Shown: piece after piece, positions 17,688 to 25,424 of the stretch
How the letters are laid out: each line of letters opens with the position of its first letter
Numbering within the stretch: position 1 is the stretch's first letter
Assembly (NCBI RefSeq): GCF_000942395.1
Contig: NZ_LN812103.1
Span: 281,000 to 344,999 of the forward strand
Origin: Risungbinella massiliensis
Lineage (GTDB): Bacteria > Bacillota > Bacilli > Thermoactinomycetales > Thermoactinomycetaceae
DNA: 64,000 nt
Direction of reading: 5' to 3'
Translations under genes and position numbers: made by a program
Notes under the pieces: generated by a model
What the model was told of the DNA's origin: nothing
Databases searched by the model: none
Seen by the model: only the letters and a program-made list of their open reading frames with translations

Positions 17688-18685
17688 GTCGGCAAAAGCT
17701 TTTATTATGGAGCGGAGGAGTTATCCTCTGCTTTTTCTTTGTTTTTTTCCTTTCGATGATGATCGGGAGTGAATTTTACTCAGCTCAACTAGTAGGACAA
17801 GTAATTCTCCATCATCTAGGATTTCCTATATCGGAGCCAAACTTCTTAGCAGATGTGATTCTTTGGAAGTTGCGATTTCCTCGTATTGTCTTTGCTGGGG
17901 TAGTAGGAGCTGCACTGGCTATTGCGGGTACTATGTATCAAGGACTACTACGTAATCCACTCGCTGATCCTTACATTCTTGGTGTTTCCTCGGGTGCTTC
18001 TGTAGGAGCAGTGCTTGCTATTTTGATGGGTTTAGCTACATGGGCTGTTGTCGGAGCCTCTTTTGCAGCTGCTTTAATAGCACTTTTGATGGTGTTACTC
18101 ATTGCTGGAAAACGACTAAATACCCACACGCTAATCCTTTCAGGGGTAGTTGTGCATGCTTTTTTTGGTGCAATTCTTACCTATGCCATTTCGCAATCAG
18201 ATGAGGAATTACCGAGAATTCAGTTTTGGCTAATGGGGAGTTTTACTTTACGAGATTGGAATGATGTGTGGATCCTGACTCCTGTGTTACTTCTTGCTAG
18301 TGGGATCGCTTGGTCCCTTAGTCGTGAGCTCAATCTCTTTTCGCTTGGTGAACGCACTGCAGCTAATGTCGGTGTCTCTGTGAGACGTATTCGTCTCATT
18401 TTGCTTCTGACTGCCTCCCTTTTGACAGCTGTTTCGGTTGCTGTATCGGGTATGATTGGCTTTGTAGGACTCGTAATCCCTCATGTGCTTCGTTTAATCA
18501 TAGGAGCAGATCACAGGAGACTATTACCTTTAGCAGCGATAGCAGGAGCGATTTTTTTGATTGGAGCCGATACGATTGCTCGTTCAGTCCTGTCTCCACG
18601 AGAGTTACCGATTGGAGTGGTAACCGCTTTTCTCGGTGCACCATTTTTTGCCTTTCTTCTACGCCAAAATCGGAATCTGGATTAA
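17684..18685 (+). CDS. btuC: Cobalamin ABC transporter permease (FecCD family)
   Basis: About ten helices with FecCD/BtuC signatures: GAALAIAGTMYQGLLRNPLADP, LGVSSGAS, GMIGFVGLVIPHVLR, ELPIGVVTAFLGAPFF. It forms the membrane channel of the B12 importer with the neighbouring receptor and ATPase. The ATG overlaps the btuF stop. Confidence 0.9.
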   Translation: MSRQKLLLWSGGVILCFFFVFFLSMMIGSEFYSAQLVGQVILHHLGFPISEPNFLADVILWKLRFPRIVFAGVVGAALAIAGTMYQGLLRNPLADPYILGVSSGASVGAVLAILMGLATWAVVGASFAAALIALLMVLLIAGKRLNTHTLILSGVVVHAFFGAILTYAISQSDEELPRIQFWLMGSFTLRDWNDVWILTPVLLLASGIAWSLSRELNLFSLGERTAANVGVSVRRIRLILLLTASLLTAVSVAVSGMIGFVGLVIPHVLRLIIGADHRRLLPLAAIAGAIFLIGADTIARSVLSPRELPIGVVTAFLGAPFFAFLLRQNRNLD

Positions 18686-18700
18686 AAAGGATGAGTCATC

Positions 18701-19471
18701 ATGCTAGAAGCTCATAACGTTACCTATCTTCATTCAACAGGGGCAGGAGTTCGAGAAATAGATTTTGTTGCCAGAGTAGGGCAGACAGTGGGAATTATAG
18801 GCCCTAATGGTTCAGGAAAAAGTACTCTACTTCGCTTATTACATCAAGAATTACGACCACAATCCGGAGAGGTTTTGCTAGATAGCAAGCCGTTGTCACA
18901 ACTTACAAGTAAAGAACGGGCAGTTCAGATTGCAGTCCTCACACAAGAGGGACTAACCGAATTAGGTTTTTCTACAGAGGATCTCGTTAAGATGGGGAGA
19001 TATCCACATCAGAGTCGGTGGTCTTTGTGGGAGGAGAAAGATCAACAAGTGGTAAATCTCTCTATGGAAGCCACCGATACGACCCATTTTCGCGATCGAT
19101 GGCTCCATTCCATGAGTGGGGGAGAGAGACAGCGAGTAGCCATCGCCAAATCCTATGCCCAAGAACCTGCCTATCTCCTATTAGATGAACCTACCACTTA
19201 CCTCGATTTACGTTATCAGTGGCGACTGTTGCGTATGTTACAAGATTGGAAAGAGCGGCATCAAAAAACGCTGATTCTTGTGCTGCACGATATGAATCTA
19301 GCAGCTCTCTTTTGTGATCAAATCTATCTGCTTCAAGCTGGAAGGTTAGTGGCAGTTGGAACCCCTACAGAAGTGCTGACCCAGTCTGTATTAGAACAAG
19401 TCTATGAGACCCGTTTGGAAGTGATTGACCATCCTACGTATCATGTACCACAAATATTATACGGAGAGTAA
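18701..19471 (+). CDS. btuD: Cobalamin ABC transporter ATP-binding protein
   Basis: Walker A GPNGSGKST, Q-loop VLTQEG, signature MSGGERQRVA, Walker B LLLDEPTTYLD, H-loop VLHDMN. FepC/BtuD class energising subunit, 15 nt downstream of the permease. The C-terminal extension (EVLTQSVLEQVYETRLEV) is usual for this class. Confidence 0.9.
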   Translation: MLEAHNVTYLHSTGAGVREIDFVARVGQTVGIIGPNGSGKSTLLRLLHQELRPQSGEVLLDSKPLSQLTSKERAVQIAVLTQEGLTELGFSTEDLVKMGRYPHQSRWSLWEEKDQQVVNLSMEATDTTHFRDRWLHSMSGGERQRVAIAKSYAQEPAYLLLDEPTTYLDLRYQWRLLRMLQDWKERHQKTLILVLHDMNLAALFCDQIYLLQAGRLVAVGTPTEVLTQSVLEQVYETRLEVIDHPTYHVPQILYGE

Positions 19472-19495
19472 CAAAGTGGAGAGGGGAATGGTTAA

Positions 19496-20068
19496 ATGAA
19501 GATCTATACACGTACTGGAGATGAGGGCAAGACTCATGTAGTAGGCGGGCGTGTGATGAAAGATGATGTTCGAGTGGAAGCGTATGGTACAGTAGATGAA
19601 TTAAATGCGTTTCTCGGGGAAGCGATTAGCCGACTTACAACAGACCGCCATCAAGATCTTATCCAAGATTTGACCGACATCCAGCATGAGCTATTTGATG
19701 CAGGTGGTGATTTGGCCCAAGTGGGAAAAAATCGCCAATATCGAGTATCTGCTGAGATGACAGCACGATTAGAAAAATGGATCGATCGCTACGATAGCGA
19801 ATGTTCCCCACTTCAGCGGTTTATCCTACCAGGAGGGACTGCACTGTCGAGCGCATTTCATATTTGCCGAGTGGTGGCAAGGCGTGCTGAGCGTCAAGTA
19901 GTCACTCTCTGCCAAGAACAAGAGACCAACGAGGAAGTTCGTAAATACCTTAACCGATTATCCGACTTTTTCTTTACTATTGCCAGAGTAGCCAATGTCC
20001 GAGAAAATGTACCCGATGTAGAATATAAACGAGGTGGACAAGTATTTCGTACGGACTCTACCGATTAA
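19496..20068 (+). CDS. PduO-type cob(I)alamin adenosyltransferase
   Basis: N-terminal KIYTRTGDEGKTHVVGG and central VDELNAFLG, FILPGGT, HICRVVARRAER(Q)V are hallmark motifs of ATP:cob(I)alamin adenosyltransferase. It converts imported corrinoid to adenosylcobalamin, the ligand of the riboswitch controlling the operon, so the set forms an import-activation-feedback circuit. Confidence 0.93.
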   Translation: MKIYTRTGDEGKTHVVGGRVMKDDVRVEAYGTVDELNAFLGEAISRLTTDRHQDLIQDLTDIQHELFDAGGDLAQVGKNRQYRVSAEMTARLEKWIDRYDSECSPLQRFILPGGTALSSAFHICRVVARRAERQVVTLCQEQETNEEVRKYLNRLSDFFFTIARVANVRENVPDVEYKRGGQVFRTDSTD

Positions 20069-20084
20069 GAGAAAGGATGTTTTG

Positions 20085-20438
20085 ATGCTACAAGTTTATC
20101 TATATCCGAAATGTGGCACCTGCCGCAAAGCCAAAAAATACTTAGAAGAGCATGGTATTTCTTTTCAAGAGATCCACATTGTAGAGAATCCTCCAAGCAA
20201 AGAAAAACTAGCAGAGATGGTCCAAGCTAGCGGTCTTCCGCTCCAAAAATTCTTTAATACGAGTGGACAAAAATACCGTGAACTAGGACTTTCTCAAAAG
20301 TTAAAAGAGATGAGCGATGAGGAAAAGCTGTCCTTACTGGCTTCTGATGGAATGTTGATTAAGCGACCACTTGCTACAGATGGAACCAAGGTAACTGTAG
20401 GTTTTAAGGAAGAAGAATATCAAGAAAAATGGGCATAA
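20085..20438 (+). CDS. Spx/ArsC-family thioredoxin-fold protein (YusI-like)
   Basis: 117 aa; CGTC (residues 10-13) in YPKCGTCRKAKKYL and the closing LLIKRP-like MLIKRPLATDG follow the Spx/MgsR/ArsC-like family. The start is ATG at 20085 with GAAAGGA upstream, shortly after the adenosyltransferase, so it is likely in the B12 operon. It may be a redox or reductase protein; a corrinoid role is only inferred from position. Confidence 0.8.
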   Translation: MLQVYLYPKCGTCRKAKKYLEEHGISFQEIHIVENPPSKEKLAEMVQASGLPLQKFFNTSGQKYRELGLSQKLKEMSDEEKLSLLASDGMLIKRPLATDGTKVTVGFKEEEYQEKWA

Positions 20439-20444
20439 CCGTGG

Positions 20445-20478
20445 AAGAAGACTGCTTATAATGGTGGTCTTCTTTTTT
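20445..20478 (+). terminator. Terminator of the cobalamin operon
   Basis: GAAGAAGACTGC against GTGGTCTTCTTT, with a T6 run. Confidence 0.85.
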
Positions 20479-20497
20479 GTGTCTGTTTCATGACTAG

Positions 20498-20527
20498 GGA
20501 ACCGTAATGTCTTATTTAGGATCATAG
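20498..20527 (+). promoter_or_regulatory. ECF-type promoter, cassette 1
   Basis: GGAAC, 18 nt, ATCATAG, 28 nt before the sigma-factor start. The same GAAC-N18-TC box recurs before the other two cassettes. Confidence 0.65.
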
Positions 20528-20555
20528 TTAATAGAAGAGAAAAGGGGGGACTCTG

Positions 20556-21077
20556 TTGCAAGAGATCGAACAGATGGTGGTCAAAGCACAGCAAGGTGAT
20601 CAACATGCCTTTGCTGAGTTGATTCGCTCAATACATAAAGTATCATACCGGTTAGCCAAATCCATCTTGGCGAAAGACGAAGATTGTGCGGACGCGATGC
20701 AAGAAGCGATTATTAAAGCATATCAGAATTTAGAGCAGCTACGAGAGCCCAAATATTTTAAGAGTTGGTTCTCTAAAATCTTAATCCATCAATGCTATCG
20801 CCTTCATAATAAGAGGAAAAAAGTAATTTCCTTACAGGATGCTCAGCAGGAGATACCTGTCCAAGAAGCCTATGAGAGAGTAGAGTTCCGAGATTTGGTT
20901 AGTAGATTAGAAGAACCGTTCCGACTGGTTGTGACGCTCTATTATCTCGAAAAATATTCCCTTCAAGAAGTAGCGGACTTACTCGAATTACCATCTGGAA
21001 CGGTCAAGTCACGTCTCTATCGAGCGAGGCAGATGCTACAGAACTTTTTAGAGGCAAAGGAGGTTCACACGATATGA
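20556..21077 (+). CDS. ECF RNA polymerase sigma factor (cassette 1)
   Basis: 173 aa with sigma-2 (DCADAMQEAIIKAYQNLEQL) and sigma-4 (YSLQEVADLLELPSGTVKSRLYRAR) regions separated by a short linker. TTG start after AAAGGGGGGA. It overlaps the DUF4179 gene by 4 nt, the usual sigma/anti-sigma arrangement. About 60% similar by eye to the sigma at 24903. Confidence 0.93.
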   Translation: MQEIEQMVVKAQQGDQHAFAELIRSIHKVSYRLAKSILAKDEDCADAMQEAIIKAYQNLEQLREPKYFKSWFSKILIHQCYRLHNKRKKVISLQDAQQEIPVQEAYERVEFRDLVSRLEEPFRLVVTLYYLEKYSLQEVADLLELPSGTVKSRLYRARQMLQNFLEAKEVHTI

Positions 21078-22522
21078 CATCCATGGAGAAAAAATTAGAT
21101 CAATCCTTTGATGAGTTGGAGCAAGAAGAGATTATGGTACCAGCTGTTTTTCTGCAAAAGATGGAGGAAACATTAGAGAATCTGCCACCAAAGGAAACAG
21201 GCAATGGAGTAGATCTACCTAAGAAAAAGAAGCGCAAATGGTGGGTGTACGCAGCATCGGTAGCATCTTTTCTAGTAGCTGGGTTTGTGACGACATACAG
21301 TATATCGGCGGATTTCAAGGAGTATGTGAAGAATCTATTTCCTGTTAATGATTCGGGTTATCAAAAGGCACAGCAGGAAGGTTTAGTAGAATCTCTCCAA
21401 TTAACTGCCACTGATAAAGGTTATACCATTGAGATCAAAGAGTTATTAGTAGAAGGGCGGCGTGTCTCCGTAGTCTATGAGATCAAAAATGAAAAAGGAG
21501 AGTCTGTCCCATACTCTGCTTTATTTAGCGCGGTGAATACACAATGGCATGCATATATCGTAGATCCTCAAACTAAAAAAGAAAAAGAGATTTGGATCAA
21601 TGATATACAAAATGCTAATAATAGGAAAGGAATTGGAACAGGATTGCTCACACTAGAGTCGCCAACTGAGATACCAGATAAAGCGGTTTTTAAATTGGAA
21701 GTAAATCATTTGTGGAAAGAGGGTAATTATGTAAGTCCGAAAATTGCAGATATTGATGTTCGAGGTACATGGAATTTTTCTATCCCAATTGATTTAACTA
21801 AAGCAAAAGCAAAACAAAAGACTGGAATGGGATCGGAAAGAATACAGTTGTCTACTGGAGAATTTTTTGTGGAGAGTTTAGAATTATTGACTAGTCAAAC
21901 TGTATTAAAAACAACTTTTGTAGGTGAGGGTGGTGAATCACCAGAAACGAGGGAGATGGCGGAATACCAATTACTAGATGATAAAGGGAATCTTTTGTTT
22001 TCTAATGAGAATTGGCATATTTTGCAGAAATATCATAATAATGATTTTCTGAAAAGTCGTGTAGGCGGAATGCATATAGACAAAAAATATGTAGATACAT
22101 ATGAATTTGCCATCTTTCCACCATCTTCTTACTTCACATATCGTCTTCATGCTTTATGGATTAAGCAAATGTTGGATCAGAAAGTCCTCTATCAACCGAA
22201 TACTCATTTCCAAACAGAAGCAGGCAATTTTACTGTTGGATCATTGCAAAAAGGAAAACATGGTACAAAAGAGCTTGTTCTACAAGGAGAGATAAAAGAC
22301 GGCTATGGTGATATGAAGTTTCATTTCTATGACCAGAATGGAAAGTTGACTGGGTATGCAGAGGTTATGCCTATGCAATTGTTGCATGGCAACGGGAAGG
22401 CAGTTATTTCTACCTCCATTCCTAACAACGACACTAAAACTACTACAATCATGTTGGATTCGATTGCGAAACGGATCCCAATCAACAAAGACATTAAGAT
22501 TGTTCCACAACCAGCTAAGTAA
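21074..22522 (+). CDS. DUF4179 anti-sigma factor (cassette 1)
   Basis: Cytoplasmic N-terminal segment (1-55, presumably sigma-binding), one membrane helix (about 57-77) and a large extracellular beta-rich DUF4179 region ending ...KIVPQPAK. It is expected to hold the sigma inactive until an envelope signal arrives. Paralogous along its length to the product at 25421. Confidence 0.85.
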   Translation: MTSMEKKLDQSFDELEQEEIMVPAVFLQKMEETLENLPPKETGNGVDLPKKKKRKWWVYAASVASFLVAGFVTTYSISADFKEYVKNLFPVNDSGYQKAQQEGLVESLQLTATDKGYTIEIKELLVEGRRVSVVYEIKNEKGESVPYSALFSAVNTQWHAYIVDPQTKKEKEIWINDIQNANNRKGIGTGLLTLESPTEIPDKAVFKLEVNHLWKEGNYVSPKIADIDVRGTWNFSIPIDLTKAKAKQKTGMGSERIQLSTGEFFVESLELLTSQTVLKTTFVGEGGESPETREMAEYQLLDDKGNLLFSNENWHILQKYHNNDFLKSRVGGMHIDKKYVDTYEFAIFPPSSYFTYRLHALWIKQMLDQKVLYQPNTHFQTEAGNFTVGSLQKGKHGTKELVLQGEIKDGYGDMKFHFYDQNGKLTGYAEVMPMQLLHGNGKAVISTSIPNNDTKTTTIMLDSIAKRIPINKDIKIVPQPAK

Positions 22523-22529
22523 ACTATCG

Positions 22530-22570
22530 CCTCCACTCATATCCCGTGAGTGGAGGGTTTTATTTTTATC
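22530..22570 (+). terminator. Terminator of ECF cassette 1
   Basis: CCTCCACTCA pairs with TGAGTGGAGG; TTTTATTTTT follows. Confidence 0.9.
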
Positions 22571-22705
22571 ATGTTAACTTCAAAATAGGATGAACCTTTT
22601 TAGTATGAAATCGCTCTAATAAGTAACGAGCAAAATTCCCGACTTAGTTAATACCCATTATCATTTTACAGAAGATACACAAAAAGAAGGGATGGTGTTG
22701 AATTT

Positions 22706-22867
22706 ATGCTTCGATTTTTAACCCAAATCGCACCACATTTTTTGGATCCAGATCTGGATATGGTACAAGGTTATCTTCTGGTAGGTTTGCTAGAGGCACA
22801 AGAAAATATTCTTATTCTACCAACCAAGATAGAAAATACAGATCCTAATTTTTCAATTGGTATGTAA
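22706..22867 (+). CDS. Possible small protein (53 aa)
   Basis: ATG-initiated frame with protein-like composition (begins MLRFLTQIAPHFLDPDLDM). A GGGATGG lies about 13 nt upstream, which is not ideal. No family recognised. It may be a small gene or a remnant. Confidence 0.35.
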   Translation: MLRFLTQIAPHFLDPDLDMVQGYLLVGLLEAQENILILPTKIENTDPNFSIGM

Positions 22868-22904
22868 TTTTCGGATTCTCTTAGGATAAGACTAAATATA
22901 GCTT

Positions 22905-23032
22905 GTTGCATTAATCCAAGTTAAACGTAGGCGCGCCGCCGGTTTTCCCGCTTATGATCTGCTCCAGCTCCCTATCGCTCATAGTCGCATCTCAAAAGGG
23001 GAAAACCTCTGTCTTAGGGCTAATTATGCAAC
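22905..23032 (-). repeat. Miniature inverted-repeat element, long copy
   Basis: Ends in GTTGCAT...ATGCAAC terminal inverted repeats and is 128 bp. Its ends match three 56-58 bp copies at 31046, 52915 and 57585. The extra internal part contains GGTTTTCCCC/GGGAAAACC and, on the minus strand, a 23-codon open frame starting MSDRELEQII and ending GAPTFNLD just before the terminal repeat. Confidence 0.75.
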
Positions 23033-23067
23033 ATGCTCTAAATATTGAAATGACAAACATCCTAGAC

Positions 23068-23957
23068 TTAGCCTCGTATATTGTTCTTTTCCCATGCCTG
23101 CCGAGCCAATGCGAAAGTCCCACATAATCCTGCATTATCGCCAAGTCCTGGTGCTACGATATAGGAATCAATCTTCTTTAAGATACGGTCATTCTGAATA
23201 TATCCATTTAGCATCTCTAATACATGATGGCGAATAAGCGGAAAAAGTTGCTCTTGGTTCATTACACCACCACCGAGGATCACTCGTTTGGGAGAGAGGA
23301 ACAAAATAGCGTGTACGACCGCTTGCGCTAGATAATAGGCTTCGATCTCCCAGACGATGTTTTCTGTTGCTAGTTCATCTCCACTTTCTCCCCAGCGCTT
23401 CCGGATTGCTGGGCCTGATGCCATGCCTTCCAAACAATCACCGTGAAATGGACAATTTCCTTCAAATAGATCTTGAGGGTGGCGCTTTACAGGAATATGC
23501 CCCATTTCTGGATGTACCAGCCCATGTATCAGTTTTCCTTCCGACAAGACTCCCCCGCCAATTCCAGTACCAACAGTTATGTAGATGCAGCTATCTAACC
23601 CAACAGCAGCTCCCCAAGTAGCTTCTCCTAATGCGGCTACGTTCACGTCTGTATCCCAACCCATTGGAATCGAAAAATGTTTTTTCATCTCTGTTAAAAA
23701 AGGATAATTTGCCCATCCTGATTTGGGTGTAGTAGTAATCTGTCCATAAGTGGGGCTCTTCGGATCAGGGTCTATAGGACCAAACGAACCGATGCCAATC
23801 GCTTCTGGATTATGCTTTTGGAAAAAAGCTACACCTGAGCGATTGTCTCCTCAGGAGAGGTAGTAGGAAAACTGACCCGCTCTAAAATCTCCCCGTACTC
23901 ATTTCCTATACCACAGACAAATTTGGTTCCTCCTGCTTCAATGCCACCTAAAAACAT
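23068..23957 (-). pseudogene. Frameshifted ROK-family fructokinase
   Basis: Begins GGIEAGGTKF (ATG at 23957 with GAGGAG) and continues with ROK motifs TVGTGIGGG, EMGHIPV and a zinc-site-like CPFHGDCLEG. Near 23833 the frame ends at TAG; a single missing base (in GCTCAGGTGTAGC) restores VAFFQKHNPEAIGIGSFGP and the rest. The downstream open frame (23068-23688) alone lacks the ATP-binding N-terminus. Sequencing error is possible. Confidence 0.8.
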
Positions 23958-24126
23958 GATGAGATCTCCTCGTTTTCTCTTAAATAGTATTGGTAGGATC
24001 TAAAAGTCCATTATGTTTTATTCTATTGTATGTCTCCTAAAAAGAGCCGTCTAGTTGACAAGGCAAGCTGTACATTTCTCCCACTTGTTAATATTTAAGA
24101 TTGATTGTGTCACCTTTGTGAGCACA

Positions 24127-24155
24127 GAACGTAACCCCCTCGTTCTGGATCTAAT
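24127..24155 (+). promoter_or_regulatory. ECF-type promoter, cassette 2 (collapsed)
   Basis: GAAC, 18 nt, ATCTAAT; same spacing as before cassettes 1 and 3. Confidence 0.5.
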
Positions 24156-24188
24156 GTATAAATAGATAGGATTAGAGGAGGGGAGAAT

Positions 24189-24536
24189 TTGGCGAAACAA
24201 GAGCTTCTTGTAAAAAGAGCCCAAAAAGGGGATCAGTCAGCATTTGTAGAGCTGATCGATCAAAGTGAGCAATCCCTATACCATGTGGCAATTGCAATCC
24301 TAAAAAAGGATGAAGATTGCGTTGATGCTATACAAGATACGATTTTAAAAGCCTATCAAAAGTTAGTTCAATTAAAGAAACCCAAACATTTTCAAACATG
24401 GCTAACCAGAATTTTAATTAATCAATGTTACAAGATCTTCAATCAACGAAAAAAAGTAATCAATCTCTCCGATACAGCTAAGTCAATGTGGAAGGACATA
24501 CGTTCCGTATTGAATCTCCACATATTAAAGAAATAG
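24189..24536 (+). pseudogene. Truncated ECF sigma factor (sigma-2 only)
   Basis: The first about 97 residues align with the intact ECF sigmas (KRAQKGDQSAFVELI, DCVDAIQDTILKAYQ, ILINQCYK, KKVINLSD). Similarity stops near 24475, where the frame runs out of phase into anti-sigma sequence. Region sigma-4 is absent, so -35 recognition should be lost. Retained TTG start and GAGGGGAGA ribosome site. Confidence 0.8.
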
Positions 24537-24784
24537 ACGGATACCAGTTTTTAAATGTAATTAGTACTCCAAGTAATGAATTTAATAATATGAAAGTCCG
24601 ATTCTATGATGCAAAAGGAAATGAGACTGCAAGAGGAACATTACGTGGAAATATATCAGATAGCATGATCCTGATTGACAGTACACGTAATTGGGATAGT
24701 ACAACCACTATGGTGATCGAATTGATATCTAAACGTTATCCTGTCAATTGGGAGACCAAGATCTACCCGCAACCGGCCAAATAG
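24488..24784 (+). pseudogene. 3' remnant of a DUF4179 anti-sigma gene
   Basis: Encodes only the last about 98 residues (VEGHTFRIES... NWETKIYPQPAK), matching the ends of the anti-sigmas at 21074 and 25421 (QPAK). It starts immediately after the sigma fragment, in a different frame. One deletion of roughly 1.4 kb between a sigma gene and its anti-sigma gene explains both. Confidence 0.8.
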
Positions 24785-24798
24785 CTTGTTATTATACA

Positions 24799-24825
24799 AC
24801 CACAGGGGTAAGCTCTGTGGTTTTT
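24799..24825 (+). terminator. Terminator of collapsed cassette 2
   Basis: ACCACAG/CTGTGGT stem with T5. Confidence 0.8.
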
Positions 24826-24844
24826 GTCTATTTCTTGAAGCCGT

Positions 24845-24873
24845 GAACGATTTCCCTTTTGTATGACTCATAG
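24845..24873 (+). promoter_or_regulatory. ECF-type promoter, cassette 3
   Basis: TGAAC, 18 nt, CTCATAG; 29 nt before the sigma start. Confidence 0.65.
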
Positions 24874-24902
24874 TGATAGCAAAAGTAAAAGGGGGTTCTC
24901 CT

Positions 24903-25424
24903 TTGATAGAGGTCGAGCAGCTAGTAACCAAAGCTCAATCAGGCGATCATCACGCTTATGCTGAATTAATTCGCTCCATCCATTCTATATTGTATCGGGT
25001 GTCCAAGACTATCTTACGAAGTGATGAAGATTGTGCCGATGCCATCCAAGAAGCAATCTGGAAAGCATATCAAAACTTAGATCAATTGCAGGAGAGGAAA
25101 TATTTTAAAAGTTGGATCATCAAGATTCTAATCCACCAGTGTTACAAACTGAGTAAGAGACAAAATAATGTGATCTCTTTACAAGAGACCAAACAAGAGA
25201 TACCGGTTCAAGCTCCTTACGATCAGATAGAACTACAAGAAATGATCGATCGATTAGAAGAACCATACCGCTTGGTAATCTCGCTCTATTATCGTGAAAA
25301 GTATACGATGCGTGAAATAGGAGAGATGTTGGAAGTACCGGAGGGTACGATCAAATCTCGGCTCCATAAAGCGAGGCAGATCCTACAGCGTTACTTTGAA
25401 GCAAAGGAGGCGTACTCTCTATGA
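24903..25424 (+). CDS. ECF RNA polymerase sigma factor (cassette 3)
   Basis: 173 aa when started at TTG 24903 (after AAAAGGGGG), equal in length to cassette 1. Sigma-2 (DCADAIQEAIWKAYQNLDQL) and sigma-4 (YTMREIGEMLEVPEGTIKSRLHKAR) are intact. It overlaps the anti-sigma start by 4 nt. Confidence 0.93.
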   Translation: MIEVEQLVTKAQSGDHHAYAELIRSIHSILYRVSKTILRSDEDCADAIQEAIWKAYQNLDQLQERKYFKSWIIKILIHQCYKLSKRQNNVISLQETKQEIPVQAPYDQIELQEMIDRLEEPYRLVISLYYREKYTMREIGEMLEVPEGTIKSRLHKARQILQRYFEAKEAYSL

